Assembly (NCBI RefSeq): GCF_008704715.1
Contig: NZ_CP023689.1
Location: 6,510,001-6,574,000 of the forward strand
Source of the DNA: Streptomyces chartreusis
Lineage (GTDB): Bacteria > Actinomycetota > Actinomycetes > Streptomycetales > Streptomycetaceae
DNA length: 64,000 bases
Direction: 5' to 3'
The notes under the pieces are model-generated. The model was not told the origin of the DNA and searched no databases. It saw only the letters and a list, made by a program, of their open reading frames with translations. The position numbers and the translations under genes are program-made. Numbering within the stretch: the first letter of the stretch is position 1; each line of letters begins with the position of its first letter. This document shows, piece after piece, positions 49,145 through 57,356 of the stretch.

Positions 49145-50508
49145 TTAAACCCTCCGGAAGGCGTGTTCCAAGGTTCGCCCGAACCCGGTGCCTCGAAGTC
49201 GTAGGGGGCACCGGGGAATGTTTCAGTGGCGGGACCGCTGTTGTTGTACGTGTCGTTCTGGTTGTACGTACCGAAGACGGCGTTTGTCTCAGAGGTGTCG
49301 TACACATCACTCGACCCGTAGCCGGCCGCGTTGGAGCCGTAGCCCGAAGTGTTCGAACCGTAGGTCGTGGTTCCGGAATTGTCGTAGACCGGGATGTTGT
49401 AGCTCGTGTCGTTGAGCGGGTCGTAGGCGGACGGGGGTGCCTCGCCGACCGGCGGCGGGGAGGGGATGGGCCAGTTGCCGGTACTGCTGGAGCTGCCGTC
49501 GACGCGCGGCATCGCCTCCGTCGGCTGCATGTCCATGGGCAGGTCCATGCGGGAGGTCTGGTCGGCGTACGGCTGCTGCTGTCCGCGCGGGTTGACGGCG
49601 CGATAGGCGGCGGCGAAACCGCCCGTGGTCTCCGCGGCCGAGGGGGGCTGGGAGGGCATGCCGGGCAGTGGGCCGGTGCGCTCGTTGCGGGAGGGGCGCT
49701 CGTCGCGCGGGCCCCGCCCCGGGCGCCGTTCCTCGTAGCCGGGCAGGGAGGAGCCGGACGCCGCCCGGGCGCGGCTCTCCTCCAGGTCCTCGCGCAGGCC
49801 CGGCTCGTTGCCGATGATCTGGGCGAGGCGGTCGGCGAACTTGCGCTTGACCGGACGCGGGGCCGCGCGCAGGGCGAGGGCCGCGGCGACGGCGACCACG
49901 CAGAGTTCGTAGCTGACCATGAAGAACGTCTTCGCCGGGCGGCCGGCGAACAGGCCGTGGATCAGGGCCGCGCACCAGGCCGGGTAGGCCAGCATGTGCA
50001 TCGCGCGCCAGCGGGCCGCGACCGGCGCGGGGGAGGCGAACTGGTTGCGCAGGGCGCCGGTGACGCCGACGAAGATCATGAGCAGGGCGGCCAGGGAGCC
50101 GAGGCCGATGAGGAACGCGCTGCCCGGGATCTCGCTGCCGCCGGCGAACAACAGGCTGAAGGGGATGATCGCGGCGATCGGGCTGGCGTGGTCCAGGGCC
50201 AGTTTGACGCCGATGTGCACCAGGAGGAACGCGATCGAGGCGACGGCGGTCACCCGGTGGATGCCCTGCGCGATGATCCGCTGGCGGGTGTTGAGGATCA
50301 TCCGGTCCTGGGCGACCAGGCCCCAGATGACAGAGCAGGTGAGGCAGACGAGCGAGAGGACACCGGCACCGAAGTTGAGGAACTCCTGGAGCCAGGTGCC
50401 GCCGAGCAGCACGACCAGGGGTATGAGAAGCAGAACAGCGGCGGTCGCAACCCCGTAGGCCGACCGGCCCGTCCTGGGGAGCGAACTGTTACTACGACGA
50501 GGGTTCAT
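49141..50508 (-). CDS. Cytochrome b/ferric-reductase-like membrane protein with Gly/Ser/Tyr-rich tail
   Basis: 455 residues from ATG 50508 (an upstream frame extension is unlikely). Six to seven membrane helices fill residues about 17-225. Histidines lie in paired positions suited to haem: GIHRVTAV and FLLVHIGVK in two helices, then RAMHMLAYP and ALIHGLFAG. After residue 235 the protein is a long low-complexity cytoplasmic tail with repeated GYGSN/YDNSG units. Translation of the NuoF-ferredoxin gene is coupled to it by a GTGA overlap, which suggests electrons pass from NADH through flavin and Fe-S to membrane haem. Final acceptor unknown. Confidence 0.78.
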   Translation of the reverse strand: MNPRRSNSSLPRTGRSAYGVATAAVLLLIPLVVLLGGTWLQEFLNFGAGVLSLVCLTCSVIWGLVAQDRMILNTRQRIIAQGIHRVTAVASIAFLLVHIGVKLALDHASPIAAIIPFSLLFAGGSEIPGSAFLIGLGSLAALLMIFVGVTGALRNQFASPAPVAARWRAMHMLAYPAWCAALIHGLFAGRPAKTFFMVSYELCVVAVAAALALRAAPRPVKRKFADRLAQIIGNEPGLREDLEESRARAASGSSLPGYEERRPGRGPRDERPSRNERTGPLPGMPSQPPSAAETTGGFAAAYRAVNPRGQQQPYADQTSRMDLPMDMQPTEAMPRVDGSSSSTGNWPIPSPPPVGEAPPSAYDPLNDTSYNIPVYDNSGTTTYGSNTSGYGSNAAGYGSSDVYDTSETNAVFGTYNQNDTYNNSGPATETFPGAPYDFEAPGSGEPWNTPSGGFK

Positions 50509-50643
50509 GGGGGCAACTCCGAGCGGTTCGGGAAGGCGGTCCCGCTGCCGCACTCTAAGTGGCTCCATACCGGGGGGTACGGCGTTTGAGTTATTGCGTT
50601 GTTATCTACGGGCTGTGTGGGGCATGCGATGTCCCTTAGCGTC

Positions 50644-50675
50644 TGTTACGCCAGGTAACAATTGAACGTTGTTCA
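50644..50675. promoter_or_regulatory. Two tandem palindromes in the divergent cytochrome b / leuS region
   Basis: TGTTAC-GCCAG-GTAACA (50644-50660) and TGAAC-GTT-GTTCA (50663-50675) are perfect inverted repeats three bases apart, inside a 304-base gene-free and comparatively AT-rich stretch (50509-50812). They are well placed to control the minus-strand electron-transfer operon. The regulator is unknown. Apart from these and the leuS promoter I see nothing in this gap. Confidence 0.5.
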
Positions 50676-50800
50676 GCTTTTCCATGTCTTCACAACTCCC
50701 AGGTACGGATCAGGGGGCGCGGATGTTCATGTGTGACTCCTCTCATCGCGCGCCGCCGTGCGCCCCCGGAAGCCCGTCGCGACCCGCTGTGGCGCTGCGG

Positions 50801-50806
50801 TACCCT
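50801..50806 (+). promoter_or_regulatory. -10 element of the leuS leader transcript
   Basis: TACCCT, six bases before the ATG of the leader peptide (50813). Transcription would start at or one base before that ATG, so the leader peptide is probably translated from a leaderless mRNA. No convincing -35 is visible. Confidence 0.5.
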
Positions 50807-50812
50807 GACGCC

Positions 50813-50851
50813 ATGCGTGCCGTACGCCTTCTGCTTAGCGAGCCGCGCTGA
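50813..50851 (+). CDS. leuS leader peptide with three consecutive Leu codons
   Basis: Twelve codons, MRAVRLLLSEPR, with Leu codons CTT-CTG-CTT at 50828-50836; CTT is rare in high-GC Streptomyces. It is followed by a hairpin (50858-50885) and a terminator (50898-50923) before leuS. This is the arrangement of ribosome-mediated attenuation by charged leucyl-tRNA. Existence of the peptide is inferred from layout, not from homology. Confidence 0.7.
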   Translation: MRAVRLLLSEPR

Positions 50852-50857
50852 TCAATC

Positions 50858-50885
50858 CCGACCACCGGGCGAATCGGATGGTCGG
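50858..50885 (+). other. Leader hairpin of the leuS attenuator
   Basis: CCGACCA/TGGTCGG forms a 7-bp stem. It is enclosed by a longer-range stem in which GCCGCGC at the end of the leader peptide (50842-50848) pairs with GCGCGGC (50891-50897), directly abutting the terminator. A ribosome stalled on the Leu codons would cover 50842-50848 and open the outer stem. Confidence 0.6.
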
Positions 50886-50897
50886 CATCGGCGCGGC

Positions 50898-50923
50898 GTC
50901 CCCTCCTGTGCGAGGGGATTTTT
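50898..50923 (+). terminator. Attenuator terminator upstream of leuS
   Basis: GTCCCCTC (50898-50905) pairs with GAGGGGAT (50912-50919, one G-T wobble), loop CTGTGC, followed by a run of five T (50919-50923). T-runs are unusual in this genome, which strengthens the call. Confidence 0.75.
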
Positions 50924-50978
50924 CGTTTCCAGGGAATCGCAGCCGCCGGCAGAGACGATCGATGGAGCTTTGAGGATC

Positions 50979-53849
50979 ATGAGCGAGACGAACCCCGCTG
51001 CCGCCGAGGTGGCCGCGCCGCACCGCTACACGGCGGCCGTGGCCGCCGAGATCGAGGCACGCTGGCAGGACTTCTGGGACGCCGAGGGCACGTACGCGGC
51101 GCCGAACCCCAAGGGTGACCTGGCGGGCGATCCCGAGCTGGTCGCCAAGCCCAAGAAGTTCATCATGGACATGTTCCCGTACCCCTCCGGTGCGGGCCTG
51201 CACGTCGGTCACCCCCTGGGCTACATCGCCACCGACGTCTTCGCGCGCTTCCAGCGCATGACCGGCCACAACGTCCTGCACACCCTGGGCTTCGACGCCT
51301 TCGGCCTGCCCGCCGAGCAGTACGCCGTGCAGACCGGCACGCACCCGCGGGTCTCCACCGAGGCCAACATCGAGAACATGAAGGTCCAGCTGCGCCGGCT
51401 GGGCCTGGGCCACGACAAGCGCCGGTCGTTCGCCACGATCGACCCGGACTACTACAAGTGGACCCAGTGGATCTTCCTGCAGATCTTCAACTCCTGGTAC
51501 GACGACGAGGCGCAGAAGGCCCGCCCGATCGCCGAGCTGGTCGCGCAGTTCGAGTCCGGTGAGCGTGCGGTACCCGGCTCCACGCGCGCGTGGAGCGAGC
51601 TGAGCGCCGGCGAGCGCGCCGACGTCCTGGGCGGCTACCGCCTGGCGTACGCCTCCGACGCGCCGGTCAACTGGTGCCCCGGCCTGGGCACCGTGCTGGC
51701 CAACGAGGAGGTCACCGCCGAGGGCCGCTCCGAGCGCGGCAACTTCCCGGTCTTCAAGGCCAAGCTGCGCCAGTGGAACATGCGGATCACCGCGTACGCC
51801 GACCGGCTGCTGGACGACCTGAACGAGCTGGACTGGCCCGAGGCCATCAAGCTGCAGCAGCGCAACTGGATCGGCCGCTCCGAGGGCGCCCGCGTCGACT
51901 TCCCCGTGGACGGCGAGCGCATCACCGTCTTCACCACGCGCCCCGACACCCTGTTCGGCGCGAGCTACATGGTGCTGGCTCCCGAGCACCCGCTGGTCGA
52001 CAAGTTCACCCCGGACGCCTGGCCCGAGGGCACGCACGACGTGTGGACCGGCGGTCACGCTACCCCGGCCGCGGCCGTCGCCGCCTACCGCGCGCAGGCC
52101 GCCTCCAAGTCCGACGTCGAGCGCCAGGCCGAGGCCAAGGACAAGACCGGCGTCTTCATCGGCTCGTACGCGACCAACCCGGTCAACGGCGAGCAGGTCC
52201 CCGTCTTCATCGCCGACTACGTCCTGATGGGCTACGGCACCGGCGCGATCATGGCCGTACCCTGCGGCGACCAGCGTGACTTCGAGTTCGCGCGCGCCTT
52301 CGAGCTGCCGATCACCTGCATCGTCGAGCCGACGGACGGCCGCGGCACGGACACCTCGACGTGGGAGGACGCCTTCTCGTCGTACGACGCGAAGATCATC
52401 AACTCCACCGCCGAGGGCATCTCCCTGGACGGTCTGGGCGTCGCCGAGGCCAAGGCCCGCATCACCGAGTGGCTGGAGCGGTCCGGCGTCGGCGAGGGCA
52501 CGGTCAACTTCCGGCTGCGCGACTGGCTGTTCAGCCGGCAGCGCTACTGGGGCGAGCCCTTCCCGATCGTCTACGACGAGGACGGCATCGCCCACCCGCT
52601 GCCCGAGTCGATGCTGCCGCTGGAGCTGCCCGAGGTCGAGGACTACAGCCCGCGCACCTTCGACCCGGACGACGCCGACACCGAGCCCGAGACGCCGCTG
52701 TCGCGCAACGAGGACTGGGTCAACGTCACGCTGGACCTGGGCGACGGTCCGAAGCGGTACCGGCGCGAGACCAACACCATGCCCAACTGGGCCGGTTCCT
52801 GCTGGTACGAGCTGCGCTACCTGGACGCGCACAACAGCGAGCAGCTGGTCGACCCCGAGATCGAGCGGTACTGGATGGGCCCGCGCGAGGGCCAGCCGCA
52901 CGGTGGTGTCGACCTGTACGTCGGCGGTGCCGAGCACGCCGTGCTGCACCTGCTGTACGCCCGCTTCTGGTCCAAGGTCCTGTTCGACCTGGGGCACGTC
53001 TCCTCCGCGGAGCCGTTCCACAAGCTGTTCAACCAGGGCATGATCCAGGCCTACGTCTACCGCGACAGCCGTGGCATCGCGGTGCCGGCCGCCGAGGTGG
53101 AGGAGCGCGACGGCGCCTACTACTACCAGGGCGAGAAGGTCTCCCGGCTGCTGGGCAAGATGGGCAAGTCCCTGAAGAACGCGGTCACTCCGGACGAGAT
53201 CTGTGCCGAGTACGGCGCCGACACGCTGCGGCTGTACGAGATGGCGATGGGCCCGCTGGACGTCTCCCGGCCGTGGGACACGCGCGCGGTCGTCGGTCAG
53301 TTCCGGCTGCTGCAGCGGCTGTGGCGCAACGTCGTCGACGAGTCGACCGGCGCCGTGACCGTGGTGGACGCCGAGCCCGACGAGGACACGCTGCGTGCCC
53401 TGCACAAGGCCATCGACGGCGTGCGCGGGGACCTGGAGGGCATGCGGTTCAACACCGCGATCGCCAAGGTCACCGAGCTGAACAACCACCTGACCAAGGC
53501 GGGCGGCGCGGTGCCGCGCACGGTCGCCGAGTCGCTGGTGCTGATGGTCGCGCCGCTGGCCCCGCACATCGCCGAGGAGCTGTGGCGCAAGCTGGGCCGC
53601 GACGGCTCGGTCGTGCACGAGGACTTCCCGGTCGCCGACCCGGCGTACGTGGTCGATGAGACGGTGACGTGCGTCGTGCAGATCAAGGGCAAGGTCAAGG
53701 CCCGCCTGGAGGTCTCACCGGCCATCTCCGAGGAGGAGCTGGAGAAGGTCGCGCTGTCCGACGAGAAGGTCGTGGCGGCGCTGGACGGGGCAGGGATCCG
53801 CAAGGTGATCGTGCGCGCGCCGAAGCTGGTGAACATCGTTCCGGCGTAG
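50979..53849 (+). CDS. leuS: Leucyl-tRNA synthetase
   Basis: 956 residues from ATG 50979 behind GAGG. Class I motifs are complete: FPYPSGAGLHVGHPLGY (HIGH motif as HVGH, about 70-86) and KMGKSLKN (KMSKS variant, near residue 726). The connective-peptide editing domain lies at about 280-480, with TRPDTLFGASYMVLAPEHPL. The length is typical of actinobacterial LeuRS. Expression is probably set by the leader-peptide attenuator at 50801-50923. Confidence 0.97.
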   Translation: MSETNPAAAEVAAPHRYTAAVAAEIEARWQDFWDAEGTYAAPNPKGDLAGDPELVAKPKKFIMDMFPYPSGAGLHVGHPLGYIATDVFARFQRMTGHNVLHTLGFDAFGLPAEQYAVQTGTHPRVSTEANIENMKVQLRRLGLGHDKRRSFATIDPDYYKWTQWIFLQIFNSWYDDEAQKARPIAELVAQFESGERAVPGSTRAWSELSAGERADVLGGYRLAYASDAPVNWCPGLGTVLANEEVTAEGRSERGNFPVFKAKLRQWNMRITAYADRLLDDLNELDWPEAIKLQQRNWIGRSEGARVDFPVDGERITVFTTRPDTLFGASYMVLAPEHPLVDKFTPDAWPEGTHDVWTGGHATPAAAVAAYRAQAASKSDVERQAEAKDKTGVFIGSYATNPVNGEQVPVFIADYVLMGYGTGAIMAVPCGDQRDFEFARAFELPITCIVEPTDGRGTDTSTWEDAFSSYDAKIINSTAEGISLDGLGVAEAKARITEWLERSGVGEGTVNFRLRDWLFSRQRYWGEPFPIVYDEDGIAHPLPESMLPLELPEVEDYSPRTFDPDDADTEPETPLSRNEDWVNVTLDLGDGPKRYRRETNTMPNWAGSCWYELRYLDAHNSEQLVDPEIERYWMGPREGQPHGGVDLYVGGAEHAVLHLLYARFWSKVLFDLGHVSSAEPFHKLFNQGMIQAYVYRDSRGIAVPAAEVEERDGAYYYQGEKVSRLLGKMGKSLKNAVTPDEICAEYGADTLRLYEMAMGPLDVSRPWDTRAVVGQFRLLQRLWRNVVDESTGAVTVVDAEPDEDTLRALHKAIDGVRGDLEGMRFNTAIAKVTELNNHLTKAGGAVPRTVAESLVLMVAPLAPHIAEELWRKLGRDGSVVHEDFPVADPAYVVDETVTCVVQIKGKVKARLEVSPAISEEELEKVALSDEKVVAALDGAGIRKVIVRAPKLVNIVPA

Positions 53850-54104
53850 GGCGTCGGGGTTCTGGGCTTCGGGGCTCTGACCGGGCCGGAAGTATCGTCC
53901 GGTCGGCAGGCTTGCTGCCGGCCGTCATGATCAGCGGTCGTCCGGTCGGCGAGCGTGCCGCCGGGGCGCCATGATCACGCTGGACGGCTCGGGGTGATCC
54001 CCTGCGGGCAGGTTCGGGGTTCTGCTGGAACTCCGGGCCTGCCCGCTGCGTTTACCGTTGAAGAGTGACGTGGCATGGGTCGCGGCCGGTCGGAGGAGGA
54101 GCTC

Positions 54105-54980
54105 GTGGAAGCAGTGATCGCAGTCGTCGCCCTGCTCTTCGTGCTCTTCGTGGTGCTCGGCGCGTACGCCACCGTGAAGGTGGTCGGCGCCGCCAAGCGC
54201 CGCGTGGACGAGACGATCACCCACGCCCGGCGCACGGTCGAGGACCACACCCTGCGGGCCAAGTCCTTCGCCCAGCCCGGCGCGGTCGGCGAGCTGGCGC
54301 AGCTGCGGCTGAAGCTGCGCACCTCGATGCGCGCCACCCAGGACGCCCTGCACGCGGGCGTGGGCGAGGACGAGTCCCTCAAGGAGTCCCTCGGCCTCTT
54401 CGAGCGCCTGAGCGCGCACGGCCACGAACTGGACGCGGAGCTCCGGCGCCTGGAGTCCGAGCCGGACCGTACGACGCTTGCCGGGCGGCTGCCCGACCTG
54501 CGTGAGCGCACCGAGCGCATCGTCGAGGCCGCGGACTCGCTGCGCTGGGCGGCCCGCGACCGGGCCCGCCGGTTCGCCGACGACGACCTGGACACCCTCA
54601 GCGCCCAGATCGACGTGGAGACCGGCGCCCTGCGGCACTGGCAGACGACGGAATCCATGGGGACCGGGTCGACGGGGTCAGGGTCGACGGCGACCGGGGC
54701 CGGGTCCTCGACCGCAGGCTCTTCAGCGACGGGGTCTTCCACGGGATCTGCGAAGGCGGAATCCGCGGCGGCTGGGCCGGCGCCCGACCGTCCGTCTTCC
54801 CCGCCGCCCCCCTGGCCGGAGGCTCCCGCCTCGGACGCCGCCGAGACGTCCGAGCAGACCTGGCCGGACAGCCCTCAGCGGCAGCGGGCCGAGGAGCCGA
54901 CGAGGCCCGCCATCAACCCGCCGGGCCCCCGCCAGACGTACCCCTGGCAGAAGAAACCCCGTCCCGAGAGCACGACTTGA
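54105..54980 (+). CDS. Membrane-anchored coiled-coil protein of unknown function
   Basis: 291 residues from GTG 54105, chosen because GGAGGAGGA (54092-54100) precedes it; ATG 54075 is upstream of that site. One membrane helix at the N-terminus (VIAVVALLFVLFVVLGAYATV), then about 165 mostly helical, Arg/Glu/Leu-rich residues that could form coiled coils (LGLFERLSAHGHELDAELRRLE), then a Gly/Ser/Thr/Pro-rich tail. No enzyme motif. Located between leuS and degV. Confidence 0.7.
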   Translation: MEAVIAVVALLFVLFVVLGAYATVKVVGAAKRRVDETITHARRTVEDHTLRAKSFAQPGAVGELAQLRLKLRTSMRATQDALHAGVGEDESLKESLGLFERLSAHGHELDAELRRLESEPDRTTLAGRLPDLRERTERIVEAADSLRWAARDRARRFADDDLDTLSAQIDVETGALRHWQTTESMGTGSTGSGSTATGAGSSTAGSSATGSSTGSAKAESAAAGPAPDRPSSPPPPWPEAPASDAAETSEQTWPDSPQRQRAEEPTRPAINPPGPRQTYPWQKKPRPESTT

Positions 54981-55073
54981 GCCCCGGCGGCCACGCGTCG
55001 CTCCGGTCAAGGCTTCACCGCCTGAGCGGGGTCGGGCTGCCGCCCGGGCACTACGCCAGGTAACCTCCAGCTC

Positions 55074-55919
55074 ATGTCCCGCCATGTCGCTATCGTCACC
55101 GATTCAACGGCCTACCTGCCGCCCCGGACGATGGAGCGCCACGGCATCACAGCGGTACCCCTGACCGTGGTCGTCGGCGGTCAGGCGCTGGACGAGGGCA
55201 CCGAGATCTCGACCCGTTCCCTCGCCCAGGCGTTGCAGAAGCGACGGCCCGTCACGACCTCGCGGCCCAGCCCCGAGGTCTTCGCACGGCACTACCGCGA
55301 GGTCGCCGAGTCCGGCGCCACCGGCATCGTCTCCCTGCACCTGTCCGCCGAGCTCTCCGGCACCTACGACGCGGCGGTCGTCGCGGCGCGTGAGGCGCCG
55401 GTGCCGGTGCGGGTGGTGGACACCGGCATGGTCGCCATGGCGCTGGGGTTCTGCGCGCTCGCGGCAGCCGAGGCGGCGGAGACGGGCGGCACGGTGGATG
55501 AGGCCGTCACGGCCGCCGAGAAACGGGCCGGGGGCACGGCCGCCTACTTCTACGTCGACACCCTCGACTATCTGCGCCGTGGCGGCCGCATCGGCGCCGC
55601 GCAGGCCCTGCTGGGCTCCGCGCTCGCCGTGAAGCCGTTGTTGCAGCTGGAGGGCGGGCGGATCGGGCCCCTGGAGAAGGTCCGCACGGCTTCCAAGGCG
55701 ATCGCCCGCCTGGAGGAGATCGCCGCCGACCGGGCGGGCAGCGCGCAGGTGGACATCGCGGTCCACCATCTCTCGGCACCGGACCGGGCGTCGGCACTGG
55801 CGGATCGTTTGCGGGCGCGGGTGCCGGGGTTGGCGGAGCTGCATGTGAGCGAGGTCGGGGCGGTGATCGGGGCGCATACGGGGCCTGGGTTGTTGGGGGT
55901 TGTGGTTTCGCCTCGGTGA
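55074..55919 (+). CDS. DegV family fatty-acid-binding protein
   Basis: 281 residues. The start MSRHVAIVTDSTAYLPPRTM and the segments PVTTSRPSP, VSLHLSAELSGTYDAA and FYVDTLDYLRRGGRIGAAQALLGSALAVKPLL are the standard DegV motifs that bind one fatty acid. In Gram-positives the related FakB proteins present fatty acids to the kinase FakA; no fakA is visible here. ATG 55074 has TAACCTCC-type sequence only, so the ribosome binding site is weak. The 3' end is unusually G/T-rich. Confidence 0.9.
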   Translation: MSRHVAIVTDSTAYLPPRTMERHGITAVPLTVVVGGQALDEGTEISTRSLAQALQKRRPVTTSRPSPEVFARHYREVAESGATGIVSLHLSAELSGTYDAAVVAAREAPVPVRVVDTGMVAMALGFCALAAAEAAETGGTVDEAVTAAEKRAGGTAAYFYVDTLDYLRRGGRIGAAQALLGSALAVKPLLQLEGGRIGPLEKVRTASKAIARLEEIAADRAGSAQVDIAVHHLSAPDRASALADRLRARVPGLAELHVSEVGAVIGAHTGPGLLGVVVSPR

Positions 55920-56072
55920 CGGGGCTTGTGGGGCTCGTGGGGCTCGCGGTGCTTGTGGTGAAGGCATTGGGGGCTTGGGGAGCCGGGGGCGTCACTCGTG
56001 TGGGTGGCTGGGTTTTCCACAACTGGTTGGTAATCCCCGGGAATTGAGCAAGATCATCGTGAGTGGGGCGGG

Positions 56073-57356
56073 GTGTCGGATCCTCCTCGCATGGCACTTC
56101 GATCACGTACACGTTCACGTACTGTCACGCGGCCGGGCGCTGCTACGGCGACGGCTGGGGCTGCGGCCGCATCCGTGCCCTCGGCTGCACGGGGGCGCAC
56201 TGCGACGGTGACCAGTGGTCCTGGGCGCGGTCCGCGATCCGACGGGCGCACTCGGCACCGGCGAGGCACGCATGTCACCGGGAGGGCGCGTCAGCGTCAG
56301 CGCCATGCATCGGCGGAGGAGCTGCGGCGCCGGGCGGAGGTGATTTTCGCCGAACGGGGCGAGGAGTGGGGGGAATCGGGGGAGCCGGGGGGTGGGCCGC
56401 CGCCGCGGCGTAGCGGGGTTGAGGGGGTGGGGAGGGGGTTCGGTCTCGACCCGGACGTGGACCCGGACCCGGACCTGGACGTGGCGCGGGGCGGCGTGGT
56501 TGCTGGCGCTGGTGTCGGTGGCGATGCCGTTGGTCGTGCCGGGGCCGGTGACGCCGGTTTGGATGCCGGCGCGGGCGCCGGTTCGGGGGAGTGGCGGGCG
56601 CGGGCCGGGCTGGCGTTGCGGGAGCGGATGCCGGTGTGGTTGCAGGCGCGCTGTGGGCTGGAGCGGCGGAACGTGGTCGCACTCACCGTGGTGCTCGTCC
56701 TCGCCGCCGGCTTTGCTGTGCAGCACTTCTGGGCCGGGCGGGCGCAGTCCGTGCGGGCTCCTGAGGTGGTGCGGGCAGCGGCACCGTACGGGGGAGGGGA
56801 ACCCGGAGGAGAGCAGGCCGGTGAGCCCGGGTCGGCTGCATCGGGAACCGCAGCTTCGACGGCAGGTGCGTCGGCGGTCGGCGCACCCGGTGCCGTGGGT
56901 ACTTCGGCGCCAGAGATCGTGGTGGACGTCGGCGGCAAGGTGCGTGAGCCGGGGATCCATCGCCTCCCGGCGGGCTCACGTGTCGCCGACGCTCTGCGGG
57001 CGGCCGGTGGAGTGCGCCCCGGCACGAACACCGACACCCTGAACCGGGCCCGGTTCCTGGTGGACGGCGAGCAGGTGATCGTCGGTGCTCCGGCGGCCCC
57101 GGCACCTGAGGCCGGTGCGGGTACGGGCGTGGGCGGCGCGGCGGCTCCCGGTGCCGCACCTGCCGCGCCGATCCCTCTCAACACCGCGACCGTGGACCAG
57201 TTGGACACCCTCCCGGGCGTCGGCCCGGTGCTGGCCCAGCACATCATCGACTACCGCACCCAGCACGGCGGCTTCCGTTCGGTGGACGAGTTGCGTGAGG
57301 TCAACGGCATCGGCGATCGCCGTTTCGCCGATCTACGGAATCTCGTACGGCCATGA
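56073..57356 (+). CDS. comEA: ComEA-like DNA-binding protein
   Basis: 427 residues from GTG 56073 (an ATG six codons later is possible). The N-terminal 200 residues are low complexity (Arg/Ala/Gly/Asp). One membrane helix lies near 212-230 (VVALTVVLVLAAGFAVQHF). The extracytoplasmic part has an SLBB domain (VDVGGKVREPGIHRLPAGSRV, about 290-345) and a C-terminal helix-hairpin-helix pair (LNTATVDQLDTLPGVGPVLAQHIIDYR, about 370-427). ComEA binds incoming double-stranded DNA in competent bacteria; Streptomyces keeps comEA/comEC though transformation is not established. Its stop overlaps the comEC start (ATGA). Confidence 0.9.
   Translation: MSDPPRMALRSRTRSRTVTRPGAATATAGAAAASVPSAARGRTATVTSGPGRGPRSDGRTRHRRGTHVTGRARQRQRHASAEELRRRAEVIFAERGEEWGESGEPGGGPPPRRSGVEGVGRGFGLDPDVDPDPDLDVARGGVVAGAGVGGDAVGRAGAGDAGLDAGAGAGSGEWRARAGLALRERMPVWLQARCGLERRNVVALTVVLVLAAGFAVQHFWAGRAQSVRAPEVVRAAAPYGGGEPGGEQAGEPGSAASGTAASTAGASAVGAPGAVGTSAPEIVVDVGGKVREPGIHRLPAGSRVADALRAAGGVRPGTNTDTLNRARFLVDGEQVIVGAPAAPAPEAGAGTGVGGAAAPGAAPAAPIPLNTATVDQLDTLPGVGPVLAQHIIDYRTQHGGFRSVDELREVNGIGDRRFADLRNLVRP

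Noticed and set aside
50648..55066. TACGCCAGGTAAC found both at 50647-50659 and before degV (about 55053-55065)
   Set aside because: Only the first copy is part of a palindrome; a 13-base match over this distance may be coincidence.
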